From Planoprotostelium fungivorum (taxonomy: Eukaryota > Evosea > Variosea > Cavosteliida > Cavosteliaceae), in assembly GCA_003024175.1 (NCBI GenBank), contig MDYQ01000110.1, positions 25,979-89,978 of the forward strand: a stretch of 64,000 nt of DNA, read 5' to 3'. The stretch's first letter is position 1, and each line of letters starts with the position of its first letter. The position numbers and the translations under genes are program-made. A model generated the notes under the pieces. The model searched no databases. It saw only the letters and a program-made list of their open reading frames with translations, and was not told the DNA's origin. This document shows, piece after piece, positions 45,329-55,674 of the stretch.

Positions 45329-48300
45329 ATGGTGGCAACTGAGAACAGCCCTCTGAGGATCACGTACGTAGAACTACCTCCAGGATCCATCGATGACGCC
45401 GATGCATTCGGACAGCTGCTAATAGAGGGCGACATCCCTCAAGGTCTACGACTGGTACTTGTGGACAAACGTGGCTCAGTTCAGTTTCAGGTGACCTCTC
45501 GTGTTGAGATCTTCTGACCATATCAGGGTTCGAGGTCCAAAACTTTTGATGTGTTGGCTCCTGGCACTGTCACCTTGACTTCAAAGTCAAACGAAGCTTA
45601 CCGAGAGGCCATCATGATCCAGACCGTAAACATCGTCGCTGGAAGAGAAGAGAAGCGTTGGGCACATGCGTTGGTCACCGTCGACTACCTGGGAAAGATC
45701 GATCCCCAATTAGAGGAAGCGATCCGATCGAAGGGTGCTTACGCCCGGGTGGGTGCAGAGATGGAGAAGGTGACTCGTCTGAGATACGATGCAGGAGGAG
45801 AGTAAGGGGGAAGACATCGAGCGGAACCTCCATCAGGAGATCGGAGAGAAAGTTCTGGGAGACTGGACTTATCCCGTCTATCTATCCAACTACCCCAATC
45901 AGCTGATGTGATTCTGCATCACATGCGTGTGATGGATGATTGACCCTCACAGAGTGTCACAAGCACATCTCATCCCAAAGACTTGGAGTCGGCAGTTCAC
46001 ATCTTGCATCCGCCTCGAAGAGTTGCAGTTGAACGAAGACATCAAGGCCTTCGATCTTCACGAAGCAGACATCACGAGAGAAGGTCACCTCTATCGCCTC
46101 TTCGTTCCCGGTTTGGCCGAGAAGAGACCCTCTCTTCTGAAAAGCGATGCCGTCTTCGCACAGATACAGGCGAGAGACAGAGCTTACAAGGGTTTCATTC
46201 ACAAGGTCGGGCACTGTCGTCAACATGATGATGATGGCGATGACGATGCTGTCGCTGACGCTAGCGTGTAGGTCGAGCAGGATTCGGTGTTGATCAGCTT
46301 CGGTTTCAAACATCTGGCGGGCACTCAGAGGATTCGCTGCAAGCAGATCCGATTCAGTTTCAATCGTCTGAGTCTGAGAAGGATGTACGGAGCGGTAGAC
46401 AAGGACATCAACAAGAGGGAAGCCCTTAAGAGGATGTTATTTCCCAGTGTCATCCTACCCAAGGTGAGGTCTCCTCACCGTCATCATCATCGCGTGACAC
46501 CGTGATGATGATCGTCTGAAAAAGATAGAACGTGTCGATTCCAACGGAAGACATCACGACATTCAACACCCTCCTCAACGAAGAGCAAGTCGCCACCGTA
46601 GAGAACATAGTCTATCCAGAGAAAAAGAGGCTCATCCCCTATCTCATCTTCGGTCCACCCGGTACAGGAAAGACGAGCACTGTTGTGGAGGTCATCAAAC
46701 AGGTGATCGTGAGACCGATCGATGATGGAAGATGACTTCATCAGATCTTTCAGAAGGGAAGTGGAACCATTCTAGCCGCCGCACCTTCGAACACTGCGGC
46801 CGATCTCATTGCGGAGAGGTTGATGACGGCACCGGCACCTGCCGGGTTAGAGAGAGCTATTCTTCGTCTCAATTCGTTGCAGAGGAACGATAAGGATATG
46901 CCAGAGAGGATCCGCGGAATTGCAAAGAAGAAAGAAGATTTTGTTGACGCGAAACAGATGAAATCATACGTCGAGAGGTGTGATGATCGTGATCGTGCAC
47001 GATGATCGACACGATGTTGATTTTGATGATAGATTCCGCGTCGTCGTGGTGACTTGCGTTTCCGTTGGAATGTTGGAAGCCGTCGGACTACCTTCAGGTC
47101 ACTTTGATCACATCATCATCGATGAGGCCGGTCAAGCGTGCGAACCCGAATGTGCCATACCTATCACCCACTTTGTCAACGAGTGAATCAAAAGTTGTCA
47201 TCATCGCAACTGACACGCAGCAGTAACACGGACCTTGTTCTGGCGGGAGATCACATGCAGCTAGGGCCAGTCATTCGATCGAGGGTGGCCATAGAGAGAG
47301 GTTTCAATGTCTCTCTACTCGAGAGACTCATGAATGGAAAGACATTTCCATACGAGAGAGATACGGACAGGTGAAGCCGATCGACGGTGATAATGAGATG
47401 ATGACGTCTGATAATGTGGAGGTGGAAGGGTTCGAACGGTTGCGATCCTCGCTGTGTGACCAAATTGGTGAGAAACTATCGCTCTCACGTGAATATCCTG
47501 GAATTTCCCTCGAAGACCCTCTACAACGGTGAGCTCGTCCCCTGCGCCGACCCCATCTTTACGGAAAGGTGAGCTGAGATTTCCCTCTATCACATCTTGA
47601 CTTCCAATCAGGTACCTCAATTGGGACAAGCTACCCAACAAAACCTTTCCCTTCCTCTTCCACGGAGTCATGGGTAAGAACGAGAGGGAGAAGGGCAGTC
47701 CATCTTGGTTCAACAAGAACGAGATCGACGTGATGTATACCATCTGTACGTCAATAGCTGACATCGTGCAGGCAGTCGTCAGCTTGGTGAGCAGTCTGTT
47801 CGATCAGTACAAGTTGTTGAAACCGGAAGACATTGGTGAGTTGAAGTGAAGACATGGAAGTTGACTCGGAGCAGGAGTCATTTCGGCTTATCAGAAGCAA
47901 GTCGAAAAATTGAGAATTGCATTCAAGGCGAAGAAGAGAGAGAAGATCAAGGTGGAACCCTTCTACATCCATGAGATATAGATGAGCCTGACACCCATCA
48001 GGTTGGATCCACCGAACAGTTTCAAGGACAGGAGTACCCCATCATCATCATCAGCACCGTGCGATGCAATCGAGAGTACATACAGAGTGACGCGAAACAC
48101 GATCTAGGCTTCCTCAACAATTATAAGAGGATGAACGTGGCCATTACGAGAGCAAAGGCCTTGTTGGTGGTCGTAGGTAACCCACATCTCCTCGCTTATG
48201 ATCCATATTGGAAGAAGGTGAGAAGATGCGTGAGACGATGGAGCTGATGGAATTCAGCTGATCGATCACTGCAAGGAGAATCGCTCGGCTACAGGATGGG

Positions 48301-48386
48301 GTATCAATGACTATCTGAAGGAACAACGAGAGTCTCTTATTCAGGAGGTCGATGCGGAGATGCCTCCTTTCGAAATTAAGACTTGA
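45329..48386 (+). CDS. Superfamily 1 RNA helicase, MOV10/UPF1-like
   Basis: Start ATG 45329: [20 protein letters not shown]. An N-terminal beta-rich region includes [18 protein letters not shown] and [20 protein letters not shown]. Motif I is [20 protein letters not shown] (about 46650). Then [18 protein letters not shown] (Ia), [16 protein letters not shown], motif [22 protein letters not shown], motif [18 protein letters not shown], motif IV region [25 protein letters not shown], motif [10 protein letters not shown] and [20 protein letters not shown], and motif [19 protein letters not shown]. The C-terminus is [20 protein letters not shown] with TGA at 48384. MOV10-like enzymes unwind RNA and act in mRNA decay or small-RNA silencing. 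A one-base frame slip appears at 45803-45806 (see findings). Confidence 0.9.
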
Positions 48387-48633
48387 TCGAACGTCGGTGT
48401 CGCTCGACATTACTGCACCATCGATCGAGCCCGAGATGAACGAATAAAAACATCATGATGAATTGGACTTCTGGTGTGTGCTGGACGCAGATTCCGTTTC
48501 ATTAATACCTATCAGGATCTGTAGATCGTTCAGGGTTGAACGCGGCCTTTCGAATGCTACTCAGATCTTCGAAGAAATTTCATATAATCTCATCTCTTGA
48601 CATTGTCTCATAGAGATCGAAACAAACCGGTCA

Positions 48634-48870
48634 ATGCTGCAAGGATATATACCAGGGAAACCACCCAGGAGAGAGGACGACTCAGACCAGTCCACTTCTC
48701 TGGGGAGGGCCAAGAGAGTCCTCTCCTTCATTTTAGACTGGAATGATCCACCCACACCTCCCCACCCACACAATCCAGTGGTCACACCGATGGACACGAA
48801 CCATGCACCGGTTGCATCACAAGAAAATAATCACAGTCCGAGAGATGGAGAACAGATGGATGAAGATTGA
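48634..48870 (+). CDS. Possible small proline-rich protein
   Basis: A 78-residue frame: MLQGYIPGKPPRREDDSDQS, RVLSFILDWNDPPTPPHPHN, ending DGEQMDED. It is hydrophilic, with no domain or signal peptide. No intron is required. It lies between two long genes and could be a real small gene or the 3' UTR of the helicase. Confidence 0.35.
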   Translation: MLQGYIPGKPPRREDDSDQSTSLGRAKRVLSFILDWNDPPTPPHPHNPVVTPMDTNHAPVASQENNHSPRDGEQMDED

Positions 48871-48958
48871 AACGTGAGATGTGAACGGGTCGAGCAGGGC
48901 GCAGGCACCCAGTGACGTCTAAAATGTATTTAATAGACAGAAGCGGTGAAACATACAT

Positions 48959-51900
48959 CTATTGAGTGATCTCTTCTTGTGCATACAGCAGCAGATTATA
49001 CAATAGTCCCCACGTCAGTGACACCATGCTCATTGCTGCGTCTAAACCGGTCGGCGTCTGTACATTGCCCAGTCCCATTTGCAACATGTAATCCATCGTA
49101 TCAAGCTGCCCCTGTGATTTGTTCAGTCATCACACTCCATCTCATTCTCCTTTCACCTGTATGGCAGACAAGCGAAACAAGTTCTCCGTCGAGTGGAACA
49201 ATTTGTACATGATGGGATCTTTCCATCGTTCCATCTGTGCGGACTCTAATGGCAAGATCATACCCTGCGTCTCTTGGAAGATCTTTGTGGACAAGACTCG
49301 GACTTCTTCTGATGTGATGTTCTCCTTCAGAAGTCCGTCCAAACTGATGACTTGCACCGATGTAGTCACGAGGAAGTCATTAAAGTGATAAGGAAAGACT
49401 CTCAAATGGTTACCCGAGAGAACATGTTTCATCTGGTGCAACGATTAGACATCTCCAATGATGGAAGAAACAAACCTGTCTCGCGAAGACGTTCGTGTCC
49501 AATTCGAGAGGTCTCGGGGATAGATAAGTTGCCGGCTCCATAATGTTTCGCATGACCCCACCGATCCTCTGCAATGACATCAGTTTCATCTTCCATCGGG
49601 CTCCATCTCCATCACCCTCGTCGCTTTCGTTCTCTCCTCTTCGGACATGTTCCCCTCCAATGTCTTCTGGACAAAGTCTTGGATCTCTCTCGACTGATGG
49701 ATGGCCTCCATCATCTTGTTCCTGTCGTTCAGATTCCTCTTGATGTGCATGTGGATGAGCTGTCATCATCAGAACCATCATCACCTCTTCCCCTCACCTC
49801 TGAAGCGTGATAGAGGAGCTTTCGCAGTGACGCTCTGTCTTTATTCTCCCCTGCTCGTGTCACATCCTTCACGGCCAACAGAAAAGCGTGGACGTATTCC
49901 ATTCTATCCTCTTCGTTGCAATTGCAGAGGAGAACGTCACAGATGGCCGTGCGTGTGATCTTGATGTACTTGAACAGACCTGATGACGTCAGATCTACTT
50001 GTGATGACGTGTGATGACGTCACTCACCCAGCTGAAGGCGAGCTTTTCCCGCCGAATTCTCCCGCTCGCCTCGGCCGAAGCTATTCGTGCTCTCTCGCAG
50101 CACTTGCACCACGGCGATGGCTGCGTTCGACAGAATGGGCTTCGCTTGCTCTACCGCAGCTTCATTGTCCAATTGTCCGATCTACAACGAGTCAGATGGT
50201 TCTTTAAGACGGTGGTGTCATGCCGATCATGAGATGACTTACCTCGGTCATGAGATCTTTCAACACGGGGAAGAAGAGTGATAGCCACTCGCTCAGATGT
50301 CGATTGAACGCCTCTTGCGTCATCTCCTCCTACTCCCATCAGCCCACTACAACGCGCCGTCTTTCCATCTACAACTCGCCCACCTTGAATTTGGCCACGG
50401 CCTGTGTTCCCACCCAATCAAAGATGCAGGCGATGAATTCGTCTACGCACTGATAGAGCATGGGTGAGCTAGACACAAAGAGGGGAATCGGTGTAGCTCC
50501 GTTCAAGTCATAGTGGGGCGTGCAGGTTTCACCGTTGTGATCTCGCGAGTAAGTGTGACGTAACGTACCGGGGGCGCTGGGAGGAGCTGAGCCTCTGGTG
50601 GGGGTGAGTTTCATCTACAACGTTGTAGATGGATGATGTACCGGAGGAGAGTGCGTGGGGAGGTGGGGTGTGTAGGGCTTAAGGTTTGTACTTGTGATTT
50701 GTTTCTGAGTCTGGCTTCGTGTGCTTCACTCGTCGATTGGCTCATCATATTCAGCGGCTGGTGGTGAGTTAGAAAACTCGGAGAGATTTCGGATTACGTA
50801 CCGGCACGTGGGGTTTACTGGGTAGGTCCGACGTGGAATGGACAACTTGTGGAATTCTGCGCGTTGTAGATACATAAATACTGGGTTGGGGGTAGATTTG
50901 GGAGATGGCGGGTGCCGAAGAAGATTCGACGATGACCGTTGTAGATGGCAGCCCTTGTGATCTCATCGGCATGGGATCCGAAGGTGCCGCGGACAATTTG
51001 TTCTCCTGAAATTCCGTCGACATTTCGTTTCCCGCCCTTTTTCTCACTTGAAGTACGTTCCAGAAGGAGCTGGTGAGGGGAGATTGCTGGATGATTCTCA
51101 TTCCATTCTTACTCTTCGCGTCAAATTTAGCACCCTGGGATACCAAGAGAATGGCTATCCGGTCGTGACCGTTGGTACATGCGTAATCGAGCGGCTGAAA
51201 CGGTCAGTACGCACCACGTGATCTATAAATAGCTACCGTGAATCCGTCGGCGTCAGTCAGGTTGGGATTGGCTCCTTCTCCCAACAGGAACTCACTCGCC
51301 TCCCAAGCTCCCGATTTAGCAGCATGGTGTAGAGCTGTCACTGTCAGACGTGTCCACCACATCACGTATCGATCACCTGTCTTAAGGTCTCCGTCCACTC
51401 GATTGATGCCGAAGCTGTGACGGAGGCTCTTCACAGCTTCGATGTTGTTGCTGGCGGCTGCCTCCCAGAGAGAGTGGTTCTTGCTGTCGAAGCCAGAAAT
51501 AGCCTGAGTCAACTTCTCTTCTTCTTCTCGGTACTGATGCATGGCGATGGCGTCCTGAAGGGGTCAGAATTGGGACGTGATTAGGACGTGATTTCCCGCC
51601 ATTACCTCCTCGTGAACGTTGACGGTGACATTTCGGCGGGAGGATCGCAGGGTCAATATTTTGAATTTTGATTTCGTGTTTTCCCGCTCTGAAACGGGTC
51701 TCGCCTTGCTGTCCAGAGCCACAGTCTGCATGTGTCACTCGTTGTAGTTGGAAAGAGAGAATAAATCACAATGAAAGTAGATACAATATCATATCATATC
51801 CGAGACGAGCGTTAGAGGTTACCTTCTGGATGATGGCGTACTGCTGCTTCTGTTGCTCGGGTGAAGCTTCTAAGAAAGATCTGAGAGAGTAGAGACATCT

Positions 51901-52737
51901 ACGGAGCCCTTGAGTTACGGCTCCAACGTCTTGCGTATCATAAGAAGATACGGATATGCGATGCAAGAGGTGGATCATGTTCAGGACCTGCATGCGTGTC
52001 ATTCGAAGAGATGTCAAAATAGATAATCACCTCTCCGTCCAACGTAGAGACTGAGCTGACTGCCTTCGAACAGGGTAAAGCGTTCTTGATGACTGGCAAT
52101 GTGAGATGGTGATACGACATGCATCTCACCTCTGTCCAGATCCTGTCTAGCGGTTAAGAAAGCGTTCGAAGTAACGTGCATAGCTTGCAGTAGATTCTGC
52201 TTCTGGACTCGACTCAACAGCTGATCGGACAAAACTCTCGTGGTCAACAGCATGTCCGTCATCAACCTCGTGAGAGATAGAATGTAATGTATGCAGGCAT
52301 CATTGACGACCTCTAACTCTACATGGGATCAGTCAAGAGATCATCTTCTAAATCCTCACTCCTCGCGCTCTCGCTGCGTAGAATATTCGCGTGGGCTTTT
52401 CGATTCGATCTCGGTGAATGGGAGGTGCTTCGTGTGATGCTTAGAGATGTGTCTAAGATGGACGAAGCAGTGTGGGGCGCGCCTGCTTCTTCGTGCGAAC
52501 TCTTCGAGAGTGTTTTCTATTCTACGGTCAGGCGCTTCTATCACGCGCAGAAACATAATGATCGATCGGCCTCACCAGCTCTTTTTTCCTCTGTTTCTCC
52601 CTCAGCTTCTCAGCTTTCTTAGCCTCTTTCTCTTCCTTTTTTCGTTGCTTTTCCATCTTCTTCTTCTCTGCAGGTGATACGATCACAAAGACACCGCTCT
52701 TTGGTGATAACTCTGCATCGCCACAGAGAGATGTCAT
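48959..52737 (-). CDS. Large ankyrin-repeat protein of unknown function
   Basis: ATG 52737-52735: MTSLCGDAELSPKSGVFVIV, followed by a Lys/Glu coiled region (EKKKMEKQRKKEEKEAKKAE), a Ser-rich linker and a helical segment (LEVVNDACIHYILSLTRLMT, DQLLSRVQKQNLLQAMHV). Ankyrin repeats follow (DSKNHSLWEAAASNNIEAVK, SALHHAAKSGAWEASEFLLG, GANPNLTDADGF, LLVSQGAKFDAKSKNG). A Pro/Ser-rich stretch and a long helical C-terminal half come next (YQCVDEFIACIFDWVGTQAV, EQAKPILSNAAIAVVQVLRE, LFKYIKITRTAICDVLLCNC). The end is LTWGLLYNLLLYAQEEITQ with TAG at 48961-48959. Introns carry the iterated palindrome. I do not recognise a named family; membrane or cytoskeletal scaffolding is only a guess. Confidence 0.6.
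50612..50631. repeat. Perfect 20-bp palindrome CATCTACAACGTTGTAGATG
   Basis: Perfect palindrome lying near the donor of an intron of about 47 nt in the ankyrin gene. The minus-strand join LLR/GSAPPSAPG removes it, while using its internal TTGTAG as acceptor gives an immediate stop. Confidence 0.9.
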
Positions 52738-53169
52738 GAGATCTCAAACGAAGGTTCTATGAATCTACCAGTGATGTGCTTGTGTTATCTTAACAGATGT
52801 GCGTAGAAGAGAGGAGAATTCCTACCCGTGGAAAGGTGGTGGTGATATCGCAGAATGCGAATGTCAAACCTCCCTCTACAAGCCTGTCGTTCTGTAAACT
52901 GCGGAGTGGATGAAATAAACGTCAAGCTGACACAGCATTTTCTGGTTACCAGTATGGCCAATGCGTTTCGCCTCATCATCCCACGGATCAGGTGCTAGGC
53001 CTATGGTTTGTGGGCCTTTCAGTATGGAGGAGCTCATCTGTATTACAACAAGACAACGTAGATCTACATTTAAGAGAATTTACCCCACCTGAGTTTCAGA
53101 GGCTCGTCACCGACACAGATGAAAGAGAGTCACAGATCAGATCGATCACGAAATCTCGTTCGTCATCTT
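52738..53169. other. Intergenic, nothing recognised
   Basis: Between the start of the ankyrin gene and the end of the TOM1/GPR137-like paralogue. No gene or RNA was recognised. Confidence 0.4.
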
Positions 53170-54819
53170 TTATATTGCACCGTCAGAAACGCCTGGCATG
53201 ACTACGATGGCAGGCTGGGAGCTGGAAGAATTCTCTTGCAGTTCCATCTTCACAGATGGAGTTTTATCCGAACTATCCTCCGATCCAGTTTTTCCAGTGG
53301 TCGACCTCAGCAGATCTGTTGCCCATCAGTGCCCATCGATCGGCATGTCTATATGACGATGACGGAGTTGATGGTGGATACGGTGGAGAGATGGATGCGA
53401 TGATGGTGATGTCACCCGTGCTAAACCAAGAACGGAAACGAGTGATGGGCATGTGCATCTCTAATATGACGAACGCCACGATCATGCGAACTGCGAATGT
53501 GATTCCGTTGCGAGTGAAAATGCTCTTGGATGGTTCTCGTATGACCTTCGTGACGATGAGAGTTGAACGGTGACACGTGACTCACCGAGGTCAACACCAC
53601 CAATTGAATGGAGTTAAAGAGGCTGAGAATCAATATGATTTCCATCTTGTATGTCATCTGAGATCATCAGCCGCGATGATGGATGGACTCATTCAGAGGA
53701 TGGTGTGTCGATGAGATGAACTTATCAACTCACTAATTTGATCTTGTGGGCCAGAGTGGGCGGCATGACTTTCGTCAAACGGTAGCCGTAGATGCTGAAA
53801 GTCAGAGCGAAACCAGTCCAAACTACGGCGTAATAGGTTGGAACGATGATGAACCACACGCTGTAGCCACGAGGATTGGTCATGTAGACGTTACCCACCA
53901 TCTGATGACGAATGAGATGAGATGATTGACAGGGAGATGATGTCCGAGGACTCACCCGGAAGATGTATACGAAGAGGGTGAGGACGCTGATGGCGACGAA
54001 CGGGACCTTTAGACGTTGGATGAAGGTGATGTTCTTCATGACTTCCTCGATGGTGAGTTCTCCGTTGTAGTTCGAATTGACTCTCTTCATCATGTCCCTG
54101 GCCCGAATCGCTCTCATGGTGGATTGATAAATCTCTACCCTAAAATGAAATCAGCCGGTTAACATGGTCAACTATGTAATATGGATCTCACCAGTGAAGG
54201 AGGATTCCACAGAAGACTAATACGTACAGCCAGTCGATGATAAAATAGAGGCTAGCGTAGGCGATGAAGGGAAGGACGTTATATAATCCCCAATAGTCTA
54301 GAGCGGAGACAAAAAAATTGACTGAAGGAGTTTTAGACATGACGGGAAGATGATCTTACGAAAACATGCGGAATCGATAACGGCCAGAGTGAAGATGACA
54401 ACATGTCGAACGGCTGGATATCGATTGATCTCGTCAGTGGACTGAAATTTGATCTCCAAATAGAGTCGCCAACTGATAAGACCAGTTAGGATGGCACTGA
54501 TGATGGCAGTGGTGGCTCTCAACGCCACAATGTCTGATTCTCTCGTGTTTCTAAGACCTTCTTACATCAGAAGATGTCGGGCGATGTAAAAAATACTCAC
54601 TGCCCGTGCAGATGTTAGTCTGAGCGGTTCCATTGATGACCGGACTGGATCTCCTGCCACCTTGTTAGGTTCGATTTCTTCGCAGGTGAATACTCACGCC
54701 GCGTAGCATTGGCAAATTCCATTCGTCATGCAGACGCCTAATCCTCCACAGTCGGTGCACGGTGTGACGGCGTAGGTAAATCCACAGATGCAGAGGAGAA
54801 AGATGAGGAGAACCTGCAT
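53170..54819 (-). CDS. TOM1/GPR137-like membrane protein with signal peptide and Cys-rich ectodomain (paralogue B)
   Basis: ATG 54819-54817: MQVLLIFLLCICGFTYA is a signal peptide, followed by CTDCGGLGVCMTNGICQC, an EGF-like Cys module, and NGTAQTNICTG. Then membrane exons: VALRATTAIISAILTGLISW, YPAVRHVVIFTLAVIDSACF, LVFCGILLHWVEIYQSTMRA (the family HW-E-x-Y motif), TIEEVMKNITFIQRL, VPFVAISVLTLFVYIF, FIIVPTYYAVVWTGFALTFS, IYGYRLTKVM, MEIILILSLFNSIQLVVLTS and ITFAVRMIVAFVILEMHM. A Ser/Pro-rich cytosolic tail ends QPAIVVMPGVSDGAI with TAA at 53172-53170. It shares the central region with paralogue A at 21202-22380. The secreted-type N-terminus suggests a receptor. Confidence 0.65.
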
Positions 54820-55308
54820 CGGACAATGGATGGTGATCGTTTTGTTCGGCTGTGTGTTGTGGAATTTTGTCAACTGTACTCTCCTGACAGAACAAATGTC
54901 CTTTAGAAGCCCTCCAGCCTGCGGGAGTGACATATAGGTCTTTTACAACGTTTATTTGTGCACAACCGCATCGTCTCCTGTTTTCGAACGACCTATGGTT
55001 GACCGGCTGTACCATTTGAATAGGTGAGTGAAAGGAAGTGGATATGCTCCCCTTGTGGCTGATGTGAAGGAGGCTGATCCCCTCCGTTTTATGCGTTACC
55101 ATTGGCAGTGCGGCTTTCTGTACGTCACCAAGGTTACACGGTAAGCGGGTAGCTCGACTATCACCTCTGCACTGAACAGAGGCCATACACATACTGAGGT
55201 GGTGTGGATGTACCAAAGTAGAGGCCTCCAAACTTTATTACAGTGACCAGGTCTAACCCAAATTTTGGGCAGACCTACACGAATGACATCTCGCGTATCA
55301 CACGCCCC
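54820..55308. other. Intergenic, nothing firm
   Basis: About 0.5 kb upstream of two divergent genes. Long accidental frames occur on the minus strand but carry no domain. An AAATTTTGGG at about 55260 recalls an Sm site, but no snRNA fold was found. Confidence 0.35.
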
Positions 55309-55574
55309 ATGGTAAGTAACAGGGAGCAGTCTCACCCTCTAATTCAATTGTTCAGGACACACAGGTCATCAAGCCAGACCCTGTATCCTTCTTTATCGGC
55401 AGTGTGATTATGCTCGTTGGAGTCGTGAGTCCGGCTACATCTCACTTAAACTGAATCAACTCTCAGATATTGCCATTGAGTGTTATGATATTGAAGAACA
55501 AGAAGGTGAAGCACATGATTATGTATGACATGGCAATTCAGATCTCGCAGGTCTTTGCCAAACAAAAGTCTTAA
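55309..55574 (+). CDS. Small two-span membrane protein with ATG-only first exon
   Basis: ATG 55309-55311 is followed directly by GTAAGT; the intron ends TTGTTCAG. The next exon reads DTQVIKPDPVSFFIGSVIML and VGV, then after a second intron ILPLSVMILKNKKVKHMIMY and DMAIQISQVFAKQKS, TAA at 55572. The product is about 60 residues with one long or two short hydrophobic stretches and a basic middle. No family is recognised. Confidence 0.6.
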
Positions 55575-55674
55575 AAAACAATTCGAACCATTCAACCGAA
55601 TTCTATCGATACATTAGAATTCACCATCCAACAAGAACAAAACTACATCAATCACATTTTACGAAACAACAAAC

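Noticed and set aside
50604-50630. A 27-nt intron ending in the palindrome's own TTGTAG
   Set aside because: That join gives an immediate TGA; using the CCACCAG acceptor about 20 nt later keeps the frame open.
50862-50886. A 25-nt palindrome-type intron in the ankyrin gene
   Set aside because: Read-through stays open (STTRRIPQVVHS) while removal gives a stop, so the motif is coding here.
54665-55231. 188-codon minus-strand frame upstream of paralogue B
   Set aside because: No domain, biased towards His/Ser/Arg, overlaps the signal-peptide exon in another frame; probably accidental.
55003-55300. Possible snRNA or other structured RNA with Sm-like AAATTTTGGG
   Set aside because: No match to U1, U2, U4, U5 or U6 hallmarks and no convincing stem could be drawn.
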